DNA from: Bacillota bacterium
GTDB lineage: Bacteria > Bacillota > Clostridia > Lachnospirales > Lachnospiraceae
Length of the DNA stretch: 47,047 nucleotides
NCBI GenBank assembly: GCA_023418475.1
Contig: JAEZZO010000018.1
Location: 1 to 47,047 of the forward strand
Direction of reading: 5' to 3'
Part shown: in pieces, positions 7,381 to 16,504 of the stretch
Position numbering within the stretch: the stretch's first letter is position 1
How the letters are laid out: every line of letters begins with the position of its first letter
Position numbers and translations under genes: made by a program
Notes under the pieces: generated by a model
Seen by the model: the letters and a program-made list of their open reading frames with translations, nothing else
What the model was told of the DNA's origin: nothing
Database searches by the model: none

Positions 7381-8679
7381 TTATTGTTCAGTCTGGCGGC
7401 TGATCTGAGGATCTATAGGGGCATAGTTTTTATCCCTGCGAAAAAACAGAGCAGTCGCCAGGACTCCAAGCATCAACAATGCAATACTAAGGACAAATGG
7501 AAGTATTCTTGAAATTTCACTGAGTAATCCGGCTATATAGCCAAACGGAACACTTACCAGCATAACCATTGTCTGAAGCAAAGCCATAATTCCCGAACGT
7601 TCTTCCGGATTAACATGTATGGCAACCAGTGATTCCCGCAGCGTACTTAACACGGCAAAACCTAAAGCATCCAAAAGCAGGGAGGCTGATAAGATTACAT
7701 ACCCCCATACTCCTATATTTGAGATAGAAATTAACAGGATATAACTTGCGATCGAACAAATAAATCCTCCGTATAACGGCCATTTTAACTTAGATTGATT
7801 AATCCGCGATATAACTGTGAAGAAAAGCAAAATTGAGAGAATGCTGCGTACCATTGGGAAAATGGGTAATAACGTATCCGGTACTCCAATATGCCTTGAA
7901 GCAATAATTTGCCAAAAGGTCATCCCGATCATTCCTACAATTTCAACCAGCATACTGATTACTATTGCAAATTTTGTACCTCGTGATTCCAGAATCATAT
8001 GTACAGCTGCCTTGTAACCACCTAAAAGCTCTTTCCAGGAACGTTCCCTGGCAGCTTCCCGTCTGATTTTACCTATCGCAGTTTCCGTGGAGAACTTATA
8101 TAATATAAAAATCTTTGCTGTCATAATGATAAATGCATTGATATAGAGAATACGGATTGCAGGCATCAGCGTCAGTTTCGCAACCATAATAGAGGATATA
8201 GGTGCAAAAATTGCCGACAGATTTCCGCATATGATTACCCAGGAGTATATTTGTGTTATTTTATCCTTTGGAGCATCCTCTACCAGCAGGCAATCCCAGG
8301 AAACGGTGGTTATTTTCATTGTACCATTTAACAGCGCGGCTACGACGAAAAACCAGAATCCCTGACTGGATGCCCAAATCAGGCAAGGAAGACTCCACGC
8401 CAGGAAATCAAAAATCATCGTGCTTAGTCTTCTGCCCATCTTATCAATAATAATACCCGACAAAAAGGCACATATCATCTGAGAAAACATATAGATTGAA
8501 GTTACTACTCCCACTTGAATATCATTCATACCAAAGGCAAGCATATACACGGTAGCATAGGGAAGGCAAAGATTCATGGATAGCCCCCACAAGGGTTCTG
8601 TGTAGACACAGGCCCGCGGATTACCGCGCAGCTCAACCAAGGTACGCAGCAATTGATGTTTTAATAAAATATTCTTCAT
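7381..8679 (-). CDS. Major facilitator superfamily transporter
   Basis: A 432-residue, very hydrophobic protein with about twelve predicted membrane segments in two sets of six, separated by a charged cytoplasmic loop near 205-230 (IGKIRREAARERSWKELLGG). The loop after the second helix carries an MFS motif-A-like sequence (SGIIIDKMGRRLSTMI). The length and topology fit drug- or metabolite-efflux MFS proteins, but the substrate cannot be read from the sequence. GAGG precedes the ATG. It is followed on the same strand by the leader and gene of the COG3044 ATPase; the two may work together, but the ATPase has its own promoter. Confidence 0.85.
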   Translation of the reverse strand: MKNILLKHQLLRTLVELRGNPRACVYTEPLWGLSMNLCLPYATVYMLAFGMNDIQVGVVTSIYMFSQMICAFLSGIIIDKMGRRLSTMIFDFLAWSLPCLIWASSQGFWFFVVAALLNGTMKITTVSWDCLLVEDAPKDKITQIYSWVIICGNLSAIFAPISSIMVAKLTLMPAIRILYINAFIIMTAKIFILYKFSTETAIGKIRREAARERSWKELLGGYKAAVHMILESRGTKFAIVISMLVEIVGMIGMTFWQIIASRHIGVPDTLLPIFPMVRSILSILLFFTVISRINQSKLKWPLYGGFICSIASYILLISISNIGVWGYVILSASLLLDALGFAVLSTLRESLVAIHVNPEERSGIMALLQTMVMLVSVPFGYIAGLLSEISRILPFVLSIALLMLGVLATALFFRRDKNYAPIDPQISRQTEQ

Positions 8680-9037
8680 AATTACCTCTATTCCTGCGCG
8701 GATATGTTGCGCATCTGTAATATTGGCGGCTAAATTTCGACTATTACTTTAATAAGCCGACATTTCTATTCTATATTACAGGTTAAGTAATAGCAACCTC
8801 TTTATTGAAATATTCCAGGCTGAAAGATTACATTCGTTACTGATCATATACACTGTAATTGAAATCAACTGATCTGCATACAATATCTTTCTCCAGAAAA
8901 ATAAGCCCCAGGAAAATTTCATGTTATCTGATAAGTGCTTCTGTTATGATACACCTATCGAAACAACAAGAAATTGACCATGGGCAGAATTGGAATTAGT
9001 GCGAAGGAAAGCTGTTTATAAGAAATACTTAAATGAC
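8680..9037. other. Spacer with no recognised gene
   Basis: About 360 bases between the MFS gene and the truncated ORF at 9038-9511. It presumably holds the MFS promoter. I see no convincing terminator, RNA structure or open frame. Confidence 0.4.
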
Positions 9038-9511
9038 TTATTTCTCCTCTTCTATTAATATATTAGGCGAGGACTGGCTATCATTGACAGCCGGATCAGA
9101 TTTCTTTCTCTTTGCATCCTTCTCTTTCGTCTCCTGTTCTATCTTTTCCAAAGTTTTTAGTGTATATTGATAGCTTACAGGATAACTTATACTCAGTAAT
9201 GCCTTGTCATATCTTGAGAATTTTATACATGCAATCTCGCCGTTATCTCCCGCTACGTTGATAGATATCGTTGGATCGTTGTTTGCATAACCCTGACTGT
9301 TATATTCGGAGGATTTCACTTTTCCGTTGATTACCTTATGCTTTTTCACCATTTTCAGTGCCAGTTTTTCGTATTCCTTGGGATTTTTTGCAAGAGCGGC
9401 ATCATAGCCTACAGATACTTTTTTCGATAGTTCTCTGCTATAATATACGTAAAATAATTCTCCGGTTACAGAATCAACTTCAAAGCTATAACTGCGCTTG
9501 CTGTTAATCAC
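9038..9511 (-). pseudogene. C-terminal remnant of a PepSY-like or lipoprotein-type hypothetical protein
   Basis: The frame can be read upstream of the annotated GTG (9511) as WYADVVINSKRSYSFEVDS, that is, straight into the coding sequence of the truncated response regulator, so the normal N-terminus is missing. The remaining 157 residues contain a YSFEVDSVTGELFYVYYS strand pair reminiscent of PepSY-type domains, a region SINVAGDNGEIACIKFSRYDKALLS, and a charged Lys/Glu-rich tail (KEKDAKRKKSDPAVNDS). No signal peptide remains. It most likely descends from the exported protein of a two-component cluster and is no longer functional. The domain name is tentative. Confidence 0.55.
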
Positions 9512-10059
9512 AACATCGGCATACCACCGTAACCCCAGACCAGTTCAAGCAGTCTTTCTCTGGAGAGTGCTATATTTCTGTTATTGACAAGAACCTCTAG
9601 TAATTCATATTCCTTGGGGGTACATTCTATTGCCCTTCCATTATGAAACACCTGATGACTGCTGAAATCTATTTTTACATCTCCTGCTTCAAAACTGCAT
9701 GCAGATTTCTGTGTCCGCCGCAGAACAGCTTCCACTCGTGCTAATAGTTCCAACATTTCAAAAGGTTTTGTAAGATAATCATCCGCGCCCAGCGAAAAGC
9801 CCATGACACGATCCGGAAGATTACTTTTGGCAGTCAAAAAAATTGTCGGTGTTTTATTTGCCTGCTTAATAACAGCAAATCCGTCAAATCCCGGCAGCAT
9901 TATATCCAAAATGATCAGATCAAAAATTTGATTGCGCAGAGTAGAAACGGCAGTTTTTCCATCAAAAGCTGAAACACATTGATGCCCCACCAGCTGCAGG
10001 TTCCTTTTTACAAGTTCGTTGATTGCTTCCTCATCCTCAATGATTAATATTGTGGCCAA
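9508..10059 (-). pseudogene. OmpR-family response regulator truncated within its DNA-binding domain
   Basis: The receiver domain is complete: Glu8/Asp9 acidic pocket (IIEDEE), phospho-acceptor Asp52 in LIILDIMLPG, Thr76 and Lys98. The winged-helix domain starts normally near residue 125 but stops at RERLLELVWGYGGMPML, where full-length homologues continue with the recognition helix and wing (TVDVHIxRLRKK). The missing last 45 or so residues, and the absence of any histidine-kinase gene, fit a deletion that joined this gene to the interior of the next ORF. The TTG start has AAGGAGGTG nine bases upstream, so a receiver-only protein may still be made. Confidence 0.75.
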
Positions 10060-10154
10060 TTAGTCCACCTCCTTTTCGTTCCAGAATAACACCATTATAT
10101 TATGAAGTTGTAAAAGAATATATATTAGTATAAAATTTCTGCTTATATGATATC

Positions 10155-10207
10155 TTGATAATATCATACGAATATATTATAATGAAATTAATTAGATATC
10201 TATCTAA
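10155..10207 (+). promoter_or_regulatory. Promoter and operator of the ArsR-like regulator
   Basis: -35 TTGATA (10155-10160), 17-bp spacer, -10 TATAAT (10178-10183), then the inverted repeat TTAGATATCTATCTAA (10192-10207), which covers the likely start point. The same TTAGAT-N4-ATCTAA architecture recurs before the ABC exporter gene, so this is probably the regulator's own binding site. The transcript would have a leader of about 260 bases that contains a copy of the interspersed repeat and a 9-bp stem GATGAATAT/ATATTCATC (10262-10289). Confidence 0.7.
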
Positions 10208-10309
10208 CTGCAGGAATTTATGATAGGCTTCGAGTGTCAAAAGCCTAACTCAAACTATATGGATGAATATTGGTGTATATATATTCATCTGCATATTCTA
10301 TCAGGCCTT

Positions 10310-10420
10310 TATGATATAAACGCGCCGAGCGAAGCGAGTGTGCATCCGTCGGAGGCTGTCTAATTCTCACGCAGGTTTATATCAACCAAGGTGTTGAAAA
10401 TCAGCATGAGAATTCGACAC
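10310..10420 (+). repeat. Interspersed ~110-bp repeat, copy 1
   Basis: Core GCCGAGCGAAGCGAGTGTGC followed by CGGAGGCTGTCTAATTCTCACGC and, 25-30 bases later, CAGCATGAGAATTCGACAC. The ends of the second half (AATTCTCACGC/GCATGAGAATT) form a stem. Two more copies lie at 13524-13637 and, inverted, at 28132-28240. This copy lies in the 5' leader of the ArsR-like gene. Confidence 0.8.
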
Positions 10421-10458
10421 TTAAATCCCAGAATTTGTAACAAAGCAAGGAGAACATT

Positions 10459-11490
10459 ATGTCAGATAAAATTAATAATCAACTGGATCCTGTATTCGAA
10501 ACAATGGGCTTACTTTTTGTAAGTAATAATTTCGAGAAAGTAAGACAGGATACGATAGAATCCCTTACAGAGTTTGGAGTGGATGGTGAACAGTTTTACT
10601 TACGAAATTTCAAAATCTTTCATAAATACCTTCAGGAATTTTCGAAATACAGAGTACCCGGCAGGGAAGATGCTCTCTATTTTGATGATAATGACTCAAA
10701 CTATTTTTGGATTTTATTATGCTTAATTAACGAAAACAGAGATTGGTTTCACTCCATGGAAGCAATTACTGACGCACATATAAATGCTCAGATTATTCGT
10801 ATCTGTAAGGATATTTTTGATGAAAATTATGAAATAGAAACAGGTGAGAATATCGAGGATATCGTTAAATTTCTCGATAAAAGCGGTCTGGAAGGTGAGG
10901 CCAAATGGAAGTTGCTATGCATTATGAGACATCCTAAATTACATGTACAACAGCTGATTGATACCATCAATGCAAATCTGGAAGCCTGTCAGAAAGCGAT
11001 CAATGCAATTGACCAGCCACTGAAAAAAATGCTAAAGCAATATCTTTCATCCGTAAGTAGTCAGAGTGATAAAAGATTTTTTGAAATTAAAGGGAAGCTG
11101 ACAAAGACTTCCTGTATCTATCCTTCACTGGTATTTCCGGCCTCACAGCTTATTACACGCAAAGGCTGCTATTACGGCTTACTCAGTGAATTGGTTATGA
11201 AGGAAGGAAAAGCACAGCTTTCTTCCAAGGATTCACTATTACAGAAAATCAAAGCTCTGAGTGACAGCAGCAAGCTTGAAATTATTCTGTCTTTAAAGGT
11301 CAGTCCCAAATACAATCTGGAGATAGCACAACAGCTTGGGTTAACAGCCGCAACCATGTCGCATCATATGAATGTTTTGCTTAATAGTGGCTTTGTGGGA
11401 ATTGAGAAAAGAGATGGAAAGGTATATTACCATCTGGAAAATGAAACTATCAAAGATTTATTGGAAGAACTGGAAGATACGCTGCTATAA
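10459..11490 (+). CDS. ArsR-family winged-helix regulator with a large N-terminal domain
   Basis: AAGGAG lies eight bases before the ATG. The C-terminal 85 residues are an ArsR-type winged helix: LLQKIKALSDSSKLEIILSL, recognition helix ...AQQLGLTAATMSHHMNVLLNSG and wing GIEKRDGKVYYHL. The first 255 or so residues are mostly helical and not assigned to a named domain; no metal-binding CxC cluster typical of metal-sensing ArsR proteins is seen, so the signal is more likely organic, for instance a drug or peptide. The next gene is an ABC exporter whose promoter carries the same TTAGAT-N4-ATCTAA operator, so the protein probably represses itself and the exporter. A terminator separates the two genes. 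Confidence 0.85.
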   Translation: MSDKINNQLDPVFETMGLLFVSNNFEKVRQDTIESLTEFGVDGEQFYLRNFKIFHKYLQEFSKYRVPGREDALYFDDNDSNYFWILLCLINENRDWFHSMEAITDAHINAQIIRICKDIFDENYEIETGENIEDIVKFLDKSGLEGEAKWKLLCIMRHPKLHVQQLIDTINANLEACQKAINAIDQPLKKMLKQYLSSVSSQSDKRFFEIKGKLTKTSCIYPSLVFPASQLITRKGCYYGLLSELVMKEGKAQLSSKDSLLQKIKALSDSSKLEIILSLKVSPKYNLEIAQQLGLTAATMSHHMNVLLNSGFVGIEKRDGKVYYHLENETIKDLLEELEDTLL

Positions 11491-11523
11491 GTAAAAAAAG
11501 GATAACGGATTACTACTACTAAG

Positions 11524-11566
11524 AATGGAATAAGCACTTATACTTTAGGCTTATTCCATTTTTTTG
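11524..11566 (+). terminator. Terminator after the ArsR-like gene
   Basis: AATGGAATAAGC (11524-11535) pairs with GCTTATTCCATT (11549-11560), 12 bp with a 13-nt loop, followed by a run of T residues. Confidence 0.85.
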
Positions 11567-11702
11567 TGACCTATTTTTCAGATAAAGTAATTATTTTTAC
11601 AGATTCACAAGCGGCGGAATATTTAAGTTGTGATAAGCTTTCTACGAGTTCAATATATTGAGCCTCCCTATATATTATAATTTCAAATTTCGCAAATACT
11701 AA

Positions 11703-11773
11703 TTAGATATGCATCTAATTCTATTGACGCATATCTAATTTGTATGATATGATATACATCTAACATGTTAGAT
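11703..11773 (+). promoter_or_regulatory. Promoter and three operator elements of the ABC exporter gene
   Basis: -35 TTGACG (11724-11729), 18-bp spacer, -10 TATGAT (11748-11753). Operators: TTAGATATGCATCTAA (11703-11718) upstream of the -35, a half site TATCTAA (11732-11738) inside the spacer, and the perfect 16-bp palindrome ATCTAACATGTTAGAT (11758-11773) at the start point. The first has the same TTAGAT-N4-ATCTAA layout as the site before the ArsR-like gene. Confidence 0.75.
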
Positions 11774-11797
11774 ATAAAATATATTGGAGGTTTCTTT

Positions 11798-13483
11798 ATG
11801 AAAAAATGTCTTAATAAAAATATCCGCTTACTGATCATTACAATACTTTTCAATGTGATCTGTTCCTCGGCAGTCGTTTATCTTGCCAAGATACTCCAAG
11901 CGGTTATCGACGCAGCCATAAACGGTGATTTTTCAGCGTTTCAACAAATCCTGCTGCTATCTGTCAGTTATATCTTGTTCCTGGGACTACTCGAGTATCT
12001 ATATTCCTTATGCTGCAAAAAGCTGATCCGTAATCTGATGAAAAGATTTCGGCATGAAGTCTTCTATGGCATATTCCGTAGAAATTATCACGATTTTTCG
12101 ATTGTCAATACTGCGGACTATCTATCAGCACTAACGAATGACATCAAATTAATCGAAGAGAATTACATAGTTCCTCTCCTGCTCACACTGCAGTACGGGG
12201 TAATATTTCTTGTTACACTCATCATGCTCTTTGATATCAGTCCTTTGATTACATTATGTCTTATTGGCTGTATTGCAGCTATGCTTATGATACCAGGGTT
12301 TCTGGGTAAACCGCTGCAATTAAGACAGGAACTGCTCTCGAAACAATTATCTGCATTTATGTCCAGAATGAAGGACTTCTTTTCCGGTTATGAAGTGATC
12401 AAATCTTATCAGATGGATCATTTTATTCATAAGGAATTCGAGCACGAAAACACAGAGGCAGCAGATATCAAATACAAAGCTGATAAACTGTTTGCATTAA
12501 ATGAAAGTATTTCCGGGATTCTTGCATATCTTACACAGTTCTCAGGACTTTTTATCGGTGCATATCTAATACTTCGGGGGAAAATAACCGCGGGAACTCT
12601 GGTGGCACTGATACAGCTCTCCGGTACCTTTGTCAGTCCGGTTATGATGATTTTGCAGAACATTCCGAAAATACAAAGTATCCGTCCGGTTATAAAGCGA
12701 TTGGAGGAATTAGCTCAATATTCGGATATTTTATCTACCGGTACTGTCACTCCTTCCTTTCAAAAACGCATTGCCATTACAGATCTATCCTTTTCTTATG
12801 ATAATACCCGGCTAATTTTGAATGATATTAATTTAATCCTTCATAAAAACAAGAAATATGCAATTGTCGGTCAAAGCGGATGTGGGAAAACAACATTGAT
12901 AAAATTGCTCTCCGGCTATTATTCAACCTATGACGGAAGCATTACCTATGATAACAATGAACTTCATGCGATTAATTCGGAAGGTCTTTCTCCGATTATT
13001 TCAGTAATTCATCAGAATGTCTATCTGTTTGACGACAGCATTAGTCAAAACATCAGCCTATACAGTACCTATACGGAGCAAGAATGGGAAACTGCGCTAA
13101 CAACAAGCGGGGTTTCACAGTTTCTGGATGAAATACCAGAAGGGCTATCATGTAAGGTCGGAGAAAACGGAACCAATTTATCCGGTGGACAGCGTCAGCG
13201 TGTTGCTGTAGCAAGAGCGTTGATAAGAAAAACACCGTTTTTGATTTTGGATGAGGGAACCTCTGCCGTAGATATGCAGACAGCTTATGACATGGAGAGT
13301 AAGCTTCTTGCACTCAAAGACTTGACATTAATTACTATAACCCATAATCTTAGCAAAGATTTACTGGAACAATACGATCAGATTATCTACATGGAGAACG
13401 GAACGATTGCAGAGATGGGAAGAATGGATGAATTAATTAATAAAGGAGGAATGTTTCATCAGTTTTATTACTTACAGAAATAA
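11798..13483 (+). CDS. ABC exporter half-transporter (membrane plus ATPase domains)
   Basis: Start taken at ATG 11798, seven bases after GGAGG; an in-frame ATG at 11765 lies inside the operator palindrome and has no ribosome-binding site. The 561-residue protein has a type-1 exporter membrane domain (about 1-300, six helices) and an ATPase domain with Walker A GQSGCGKTT (358-366), signature LSGGQRQRVAVARAL (about 462-476), Walker B FLILDEG with the catalytic Glu, and the switch His in TITHN. Such half-transporters form homo- or heterodimers that export drugs, lipids or peptides. No cysteine-protease (C39) domain and no partner gene are present, so a homodimer is likely. Regulation by the adjacent ArsR-like protein is inferred from shared operators. 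Confidence 0.9.
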   Translation: MKKCLNKNIRLLIITILFNVICSSAVVYLAKILQAVIDAAINGDFSAFQQILLLSVSYILFLGLLEYLYSLCCKKLIRNLMKRFRHEVFYGIFRRNYHDFSIVNTADYLSALTNDIKLIEENYIVPLLLTLQYGVIFLVTLIMLFDISPLITLCLIGCIAAMLMIPGFLGKPLQLRQELLSKQLSAFMSRMKDFFSGYEVIKSYQMDHFIHKEFEHENTEAADIKYKADKLFALNESISGILAYLTQFSGLFIGAYLILRGKITAGTLVALIQLSGTFVSPVMMILQNIPKIQSIRPVIKRLEELAQYSDILSTGTVTPSFQKRIAITDLSFSYDNTRLILNDINLILHKNKKYAIVGQSGCGKTTLIKLLSGYYSTYDGSITYDNNELHAINSEGLSPIISVIHQNVYLFDDSISQNISLYSTYTEQEWETALTTSGVSQFLDEIPEGLSCKVGENGTNLSGGQRQRVAVARALIRKTPFLILDEGTSAVDMQTAYDMESKLLALKDLTLITITHNLSKDLLEQYDQIIYMENGTIAEMGRMDELINKGGMFHQFYYLQK

Positions 13484-13523
13484 ATAATTGTTCCTATTAA
13501 GTACAGCGTTAAGTTTATCACAA

Positions 13524-13637
13524 GGGTTTTTATTATAGAAATGCGCCGAGCGAAGCGAGTGTGCATCTGCCGGAGGCTGTCTAATTCTCACGCGGGTTTA
13601 TATTAACCTTAAAAACCAGCGTGAGAATTTGATACAC
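13524..13637 (+). repeat. Interspersed ~110-bp repeat, copy 2
   Basis: Begins GGGTTTTTATTATAGAAATG, then GCCGAGCGAAGCGAGTGTGC, CGGAGGCTGTCTAATTCTCACGC, and ends GCGTGAGAATTTGATACAC. Here AATTCTCACGC and GCGTGAGAATT are perfectly complementary (11 bp). It lies 40 bases after the ABC exporter stop codon and may serve as the 3' end of that transcript. Confidence 0.8.
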
Positions 13638-14109
13638 TAATTAGTGCATCAAAAGTACTTATTCAGCATTTCATTCATCAATTCACATAATATTCTTAGT
13701 TCAAAACCTAGTTACTTTGAAATCCTTTTTGCTTGCACGAATTATGTAATGGTATTTTTACATATAATTTATTGACATATTTTATTGACATTATTTAGTA
13801 ACATATATTTAGCAATTTTCTATTACGGAAAATCACTACTTCTCTTATATCCTATATTCATTATATGGTCTTACCTGCAAAAGTAATGAGAAGTAATGAA
13901 AGCATGGATTCATTTATCATTAGGAATATATTATATATCATATATGATACTTATCAGTCATTATTAGTTTACATAATAATAATATGTTTACTTACGTGCC
14001 ATTTAGCAATCTAATCTTCCTTGTTGTCTTTGAATAAAATAGAAAGAATCGAATAAATTAGATCTATTCACTATTTCAAGTCATATCATTTTACATAACC
14101 GATATTCCT
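13638..14109. other. AT-rich spacer with no recognised gene
   Basis: About 470 very AT-rich bases at the convergent end of the ABC exporter and FtsX-type genes. A short direct repeat TTATTGACAT occurs twice near 13770-13792 and an AT palindrome near 13930-13950. Nothing interpretable as a gene was found. Confidence 0.4.
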
Positions 14110-15435
14110 TCAGGATAATTTGATTGATGCTTTTATATAACGATTACTGAGTCTATACGCTATCCAAAAATAACAAAGATACAGGATAGCAAAGCATGTC
14201 AGAAAAATTCCTACCGCTTTCATAAATAAATTATTAGTCACACCGGATAAATCCATATTCAATTTATGGTTTAGGAATGGTATCACAATTATCAGCAGTA
14301 AAAAGCACATCAGTGTCGGAAGAAGCATCTTAATCATTAAATGTATTTTGACCAAAGATCTTAGTTGAACTTGATTTTTTCCCATATAATATAATATACG
14401 AAAATTATTTATCTGCCGCCTGATCTCTATGATGTATTGAAAAGAAAGAGCCGAAAAATAAATAGTCAAAAAAATGATACAGATACTAAGTTGTATGAAT
14501 CCCATAAATCTTTGACTTCCTTCCATATAAATCTCTGATTTATTATTTAACATGAATATTCCAAAGACAAAGGATGTTAATGCAAATATGAAACAGATGC
14601 AGAAAATCGCACTCATAATACTACTGGTTTTTGTAGTTGTTGTTATCTCTGCAATATGATAAATCCTCATCCCTTGGCATAGCTTATCAGACTGTAAAAG
14701 CCTCTTAGAAGATAGATACGCATAAACCCATTTATAAAATGCAAAGATACAACAAAGCAAAGGAACAGAAATAATAGAGATGATCATAAATACGAAATCA
14801 TCTGGTAAATACACAATTCCTACCAAGAGAAGTAACAAAACAGATATACTGATAATGAATACATATCCGTAGTAGTTTTTCTTTTCCATTTCCAATGGTT
14901 GATTACGGCGTTTTTCATTCATAAGATCATAGATTTGCAGTTTATATATTTTTTGTTTCATCCTAACAGCAGATAAAAGTTCCACTACAATGAAAAAGAA
15001 AAAGGTTTGATATATGTTTGTAACAATAAACCCTGATAGATTTTTAAAATTCTGCTGATCACTGGTAAATACTGTTAGACAGACTCCTGTTCCGATCAGT
15101 TCGCCAAAGATAAAGCATAGGCCGCCAATACAGCAAAACTCAATTAAGAACATATATGCCAGCTTGTGCTTATCCATCCCCAGTAATAGATAATTTGCAA
15201 ATTCTCTTGCTCTTTGTTTCATCATAAAAAGGTTTATATAATCCACCAATAGGATCATAATTACAATTATAAGCAAGGGAAGTGCTAACGTTTGAAATCC
15301 GGCATGAATATTTCCATAGATGGCTATGAAGTTTGACACACATAACACAGAAACCAGTATTATCATGGTCATTATATAAAGTAGATAATCATAAGCCGAG
15401 CGTTTCAGATTACAAAAAGATAATTTAAAATACAT
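14110..15435 (-). CDS. FtsX-type ABC transporter permease (BceB-like, without large extracellular domain)
   Basis: Start set at ATG 15435 (GGAGGG nine bases upstream), overlapping the ATPase stop by 11 bases (ATGTATTTTAA), the mark of tight translational coupling. The 441-residue product has a short N-terminal stretch FKLSFCNLKRSAYDYLLYIM typical of BceB-type permeases and about eight to ten membrane segments in two FtsX-like halves (MMKQRAREFANYLLLGM after helix 2; IIEIRRQINNFRILYYMGKN in the second half). BceB proteins are normally about 650 residues because of a 200-residue extracellular sensor loop; that loop is absent here, so classical peptide-sensing through a BceS-type kinase is not expected. 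Partner of the adjoining ATPase in export or target protection against envelope-acting compounds. Confidence 0.82.
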   Translation of the reverse strand: MYFKLSFCNLKRSAYDYLLYIMTMIILVSVLCVSNFIAIYGNIHAGFQTLALPLLIIVIMILLVDYINLFMMKQRAREFANYLLLGMDKHKLAYMFLIEFCCIGGLCFIFGELIGTGVCLTVFTSDQQNFKNLSGFIVTNIYQTFFFFIVVELLSAVRMKQKIYKLQIYDLMNEKRRNQPLEMEKKNYYGYVFIISISVLLLLLVGIVYLPDDFVFMIISIISVPLLCCIFAFYKWVYAYLSSKRLLQSDKLCQGMRIYHIAEITTTTKTSSIMSAIFCICFIFALTSFVFGIFMLNNKSEIYMEGSQRFMGFIQLSICIIFLTIYFSALSFQYIIEIRRQINNFRILYYMGKNQVQLRSLVKIHLMIKMLLPTLMCFLLLIIVIPFLNHKLNMDLSGVTNNLFMKAVGIFLTCFAILYLCYFWIAYRLSNRYIKASIKLS

Positions 15436-16504
15436 AACCAGTACCCTCCGTAATCTTAGTAATAACACCTAATATACTAGTAAAAAAATCCTGTTTGCTA
15501 TCTTGTTTCCTATCTAACACAGCCTTAATCTCTCCGTCCTGCATAAATAGAATTTTATCACAATAACTCGCAGAAAGCGCATCATGCGTAACCATTAAAA
15601 TAGTAGCTGAATACTCCCTACATAACATGACAAAAATCTCCAGAAGTTGTTTTGCACTTTTACTATCCAGTGCTCCGGTGGGTTCATCTGCAAGAATAAG
15701 GCTTGGATTAACTGCAATCGCCCTTGCACAGGCGCAGCGTTGTCTCTGTCCGCCCGAAACCTCATAGGGATATTTTCCAAGAATATCGGAAATACCCAGC
15801 TTCTCCGCCAGTTCTAATACAGTGTACTTTATACTTTCCTTGGGAACCTGTTTAATAGTTAATGCCAGCGCAATATTTTCATATATTGTTAATGTATCAA
15901 GTAAATTGTATTCTTGGAAAATAAAACCCAGATGCTCTCTTCGAAAGGCAGCCAAATCTGTTTCGGATATTTCTGAAATATTTTGTCCATCAATTTCGAT
16001 TGTTCCGCTTGTTACTTTATCAATCGTTGCAACCATATTCAATAAGGTGGATTTTCCTGAACCTGAAGGACCCATAATCCCTATAAAACTGCCCTGAGAG
16101 ACCTCAAAGTTTATATTCTTAATAGCAATTTTCGAAGAATGCTCTGTCAAGTAAGTTTTATTGATGTTTTGCAACTTCAAAATAGCTCTGTGACTATCCA
16201 TATTCGTTTTTATAACTTGTTGGTCATATCCCAGCCAATTTGCTATTACATCAAATAGAATTTGATTTGATTTTTCCTTTAAATTTTCTTCTGAAATAAA
16301 TTCTCCTGACAACAATTCGTTCAAGGTAATCCCCAGTAAATTACACAGTGGTAAAAGTAGTGATAAATCCGGCATAGACTTGCCATTCTCCCATTTTGAT
16401 ACCGCTTTATCCGTGATACCTAATTTCTCAGCTAATTGATTTTGTGTTAAGCTATTCGCCTTACGTTGCTGCGCAATAAAATTCCCAATTTTAATTTGAT
16501 TCAT
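15425..16504 (-). CDS. Fusion protein: XRE-type DNA-binding domain plus BceA-like ABC ATPase
   Basis: Start at ATG 16504, with GGGAGG 11 bases upstream. Residues 5-65 are a helix-turn-helix of the XRE/Cro type (AQQRKANSLTQNQLAEKLGI, TDKAVSKWENGKSMPD), then a short linker (66-106), then a complete ABC ATPase (about 107-340): Walker A GPSGSGKST (145-153), Q-loop FIFQEYNLLD, signature VSGGQRQRCACARA, Walker B LILADEPTGALD and switch His in MVTHD. The frame is continuous and no ribosome-binding site precedes the internal ATG at residue 102, so it is one polypeptide. It couples to the FtsX-type permease downstream. The layout suggests a transporter ATPase that also binds DNA, perhaps autoregulating its operon, though a chance in-frame deletion between a regulator and a bceA gene would look the same. 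Confidence 0.85.
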   Translation of the reverse strand: MNQIKIGNFIAQQRKANSLTQNQLAEKLGITDKAVSKWENGKSMPDLSLLLPLCNLLGITLNELLSGEFISEENLKEKSNQILFDVIANWLGYDQQVIKTNMDSHRAILKLQNINKTYLTEHSSKIAIKNINFEVSQGSFIGIMGPSGSGKSTLLNMVATIDKVTSGTIEIDGQNISEISETDLAAFRREHLGFIFQEYNLLDTLTIYENIALALTIKQVPKESIKYTVLELAEKLGISDILGKYPYEVSGGQRQRCACARAIAVNPSLILADEPTGALDSKSAKQLLEIFVMLCREYSATILMVTHDALSASYCDKILFMQDGEIKAVLDRKQDSKQDFFTSILGVITKITEGTGYVF

